The notes below the pieces were generated by a model. The model worked only from the letters and a program-made list of their open reading frames with translations. It did no database searches and was not told where the DNA came from. Source: Desulfobacula sp. (lineage in GTDB: Bacteria; Desulfobacterota; Desulfobacteria; Desulfobacterales; Desulfobacteraceae). From it: DNA of 7,737 nucleotides. The stretch is from contig JAQICW010000557.1 of the NCBI GenBank assembly GCA_027858355.1, positions 1 through 7,737 of the forward strand, given 5' to 3'. The translations under genes and the position numbers were made by a program. Below, piece by piece: positions 7,045 to 7,737 of this stretch; the stretch's first letter is position 1, and each line of letters begins with the position of its first letter.

Positions 7045-7075
7045 TTTATTTTTCAAAAATAAAAAATTTTATTTT
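7045..7075. repeat. Overlapping AT palindromes in the efp leader
   Basis: TTTATTTTT (7045-7053) pairs perfectly with AAAAATAAA (7055-7063) around a single C. AAAATAAAA (7056-7064) pairs perfectly with TTTTATTTT (7067-7075). The two overlap, so only one could form at a time. They lie directly upstream of the efp SD. With pure A/T pairs and tiny loops they are more likely a bendable or easily melted segment than a stable RNA structure. Confidence 0.35.
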
Positions 7076-7139
7076 CATTCATGTTTTAATCATATTAAAG
7101 GTCAATTGGCAACCTTAAGGATAAAAACAACTTGCTTTT

Positions 7140-7169
7140 TTGTCCATATTATAGGAGATATCCTAGATT
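7140..7169 (+). promoter_or_regulatory. Weak candidate sigma-70 promoter for guaA
   Basis: TTGTCC (7140-7145) and TAGATT (7164-7169) are separated by 18 nt and each matches 4 of 6 consensus bases. If used, transcription would start around 7176, which would leave the first TAGGA and the TCCTA outside the mRNA. No better pair was found on this strand. For efp on the other strand, TTGACC (complement of 7100-7105) resembles a -35 box but lacks a good -10 partner at 16-18 nt. Confidence 0.22.
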
Positions 7170-7198
7170 AGGAAAATTATTAATATAGGAATAATTTT
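7152..7198 (+). promoter_or_regulatory. Repeat-and-hairpin region just before guaA
   Basis: TAGGA occurs at 7152, 7169 and 7186, exactly 17 nt apart each time. The last copy contains the guaA SD. TCCTA at 7161-7165 can pair with the first copy (4-nt loop), the second (3-nt loop) or the third (20-nt loop). Separately, AAAATTATT (7173-7181) pairs perfectly over 9 bp with AATAATTTT (7190-7198), with AATATAGG in the loop. It could be a protein operator, a translational switch or chance. It resembles no guanine or other known riboswitch that I recognise. Confidence 0.35.
7187..7190 (+). promoter_or_regulatory. Ribosome binding site of guaA
   Basis: AGGA lies 8 nt before the ATG at 7199-7201. It is mostly inside the loop of the 9-bp inverted repeat described for 7173-7198. 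Confidence 0.6.
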
Positions 7199-7737
7199 AT
7201 GATCATTGTTATTGATTTTGGTTCACAATTTAATCAGCTTATTGCCAGAAGAGTTAGAGAAAATGATGTGTATTGCCAGGTAGAGCCTGCCAGTATTTCT
7301 CTGGAAAAATTAAAGAACCTTCATCCAAAGGGCATCATTCTTTCCGGTGGACCGTCAAGCATCTATGAAGAAAACAGTCCAACCATTGATAAAGCACTTT
7401 TTGATCTTGGCATCCCCATCCTTGGCATCTGCTATGGAATGCATTATATGGTGCATACTCTGGGCGGAAAAATTAAAAAAGCCGCTAAACGTGAGTATGG
7501 ATTTGCAAGCCTTGACGTTAAAGACCCTGATCCCTTATTCAAGGATATGGATACTGGTTTTCAATGCTGGATGAGTCATGGAGATTCTGCCATTGAATTA
7601 CCTGAAAATTTTGTTGTTACTGCTTCCACCAAAAACACTGCCATTGCAGCTATTGCAAATCATACAAAAAAATTTTATGGCCTTCAACTTCATCCCGAGG
7701 TCGAACATTCCATAAACGGAGCATTAATGATTCGCCA
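7199..7737 (+). CDS. guaA: GMP synthase (glutamine-hydrolysing), 5' part with glutaminase domain
   Basis: GuaA converts XMP to GMP with ATP, using ammonia released from glutamine by its N-terminal class I amidotransferase domain. The frame is open from the ATG to the window edge (179 full codons), so the ATP-pyrophosphatase and dimerisation domains lie outside. Visible landmarks are VIDFGSQFNQLIARRVRE (4-21), ILSGGPSSIYEEN (46-58), GICYGMHYMVHTLGG (76-90) with nucleophile Cys78, REYGF (98-102), CWMSHGD (123-129), and GLQLHPEVEHS (161-171) with His165 and Glu167 completing the triad. REYG and WMSHGD separate it from other class I glutaminases such as CarA or TrpG. The usual Gln after GM is His80 here. 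The start agrees with the family N-terminus and has AGGA 8 nt upstream. It diverges from efp, and no guaB is seen next to it. Confidence 0.94.
   Translation, partial: MIIVIDFGSQFNQLIARRVRENDVYCQVEPASISLEKLKNLHPKGIILSGGPSSIYEENSPTIDKALFDLGIPILGICYGMHYMVHTLGGKIKKAAKREYGFASLDVKDPDPLFKDMDTGFQCWMSHGDSAIELPENFVVTASTKNTAIAAIANHTKKFYGLQLHPEVEHSINGALMIR

Noticed and set aside
7140..7198. Purine-type riboswitch before guaA
   Set aside because: The conserved three-way junction and pairing-loop bases of the purine riboswitch are absent, and the upstream space is small and almost wholly A/T.
7347..7574. 75-codon open frame on the + strand
   Set aside because: It lies in another frame within guaA, whose own frame is open to the window edge and carries all glutaminase motifs.

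Overview
This is an ordinary-looking chromosomal housekeeping region from an AT-rich Gram-negative bacterium. The gene order yajC-secD-secF-dprA-topA, the short protein spacings and the sequence style suggest a Desulfobacterota (Desulfobacteraceae-like) sulfate reducer. That placement is inferred from remembered family sequences, not from a search. No mobile element, CRISPR array, tRNA, rRNA or phage gene is visible.

Layout. Positions 25-6457 on the + strand hold five closely packed genes: yajC, secD, secF (the accessory complex of the Sec translocon), then dprA (single-strand DNA/RecA-loading protein family) and topA (DNA topoisomerase I). Gaps are 20, 12 and 54 nt, followed by a 4-nt overlap, so they probably form one transcript that starts upstream of the window. 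Three of the five (yajC, secD, topA) start with TTG behind good Shine-Dalgarno (SD) sequences. Only dprA lacks a convincing one. On the - strand, efp (elongation factor P) converges on topA with 13 nt between the stop codons. A 167-nt AT-rich divergent intergenic region (7032-7198) separates efp from guaA (GMP synthetase), which runs off the right edge with only its glutaminase domain present.

How the genes work together. YajC, SecD and SecF act with SecYEG at the inner membrane. SecDF uses the proton gradient to help exported proteins leave on the periplasmic side. DprA and TopA act on DNA in the cytoplasm. EF-P relieves ribosome stalling at proline runs. GuaA makes GMP from XMP. The last two are unrelated to the first five.

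Most worth a second look: SecF carries about 46 extra residues that look like a duplicated membrane hairpin between TM2 and TM3, and the guaA leader has three TAGGA copies exactly 17 nt apart, one TCCTA that can pair with any of them, and a 9-bp hairpin that places the guaA SD in its loop. I found no clear evidence of a wholly new system.
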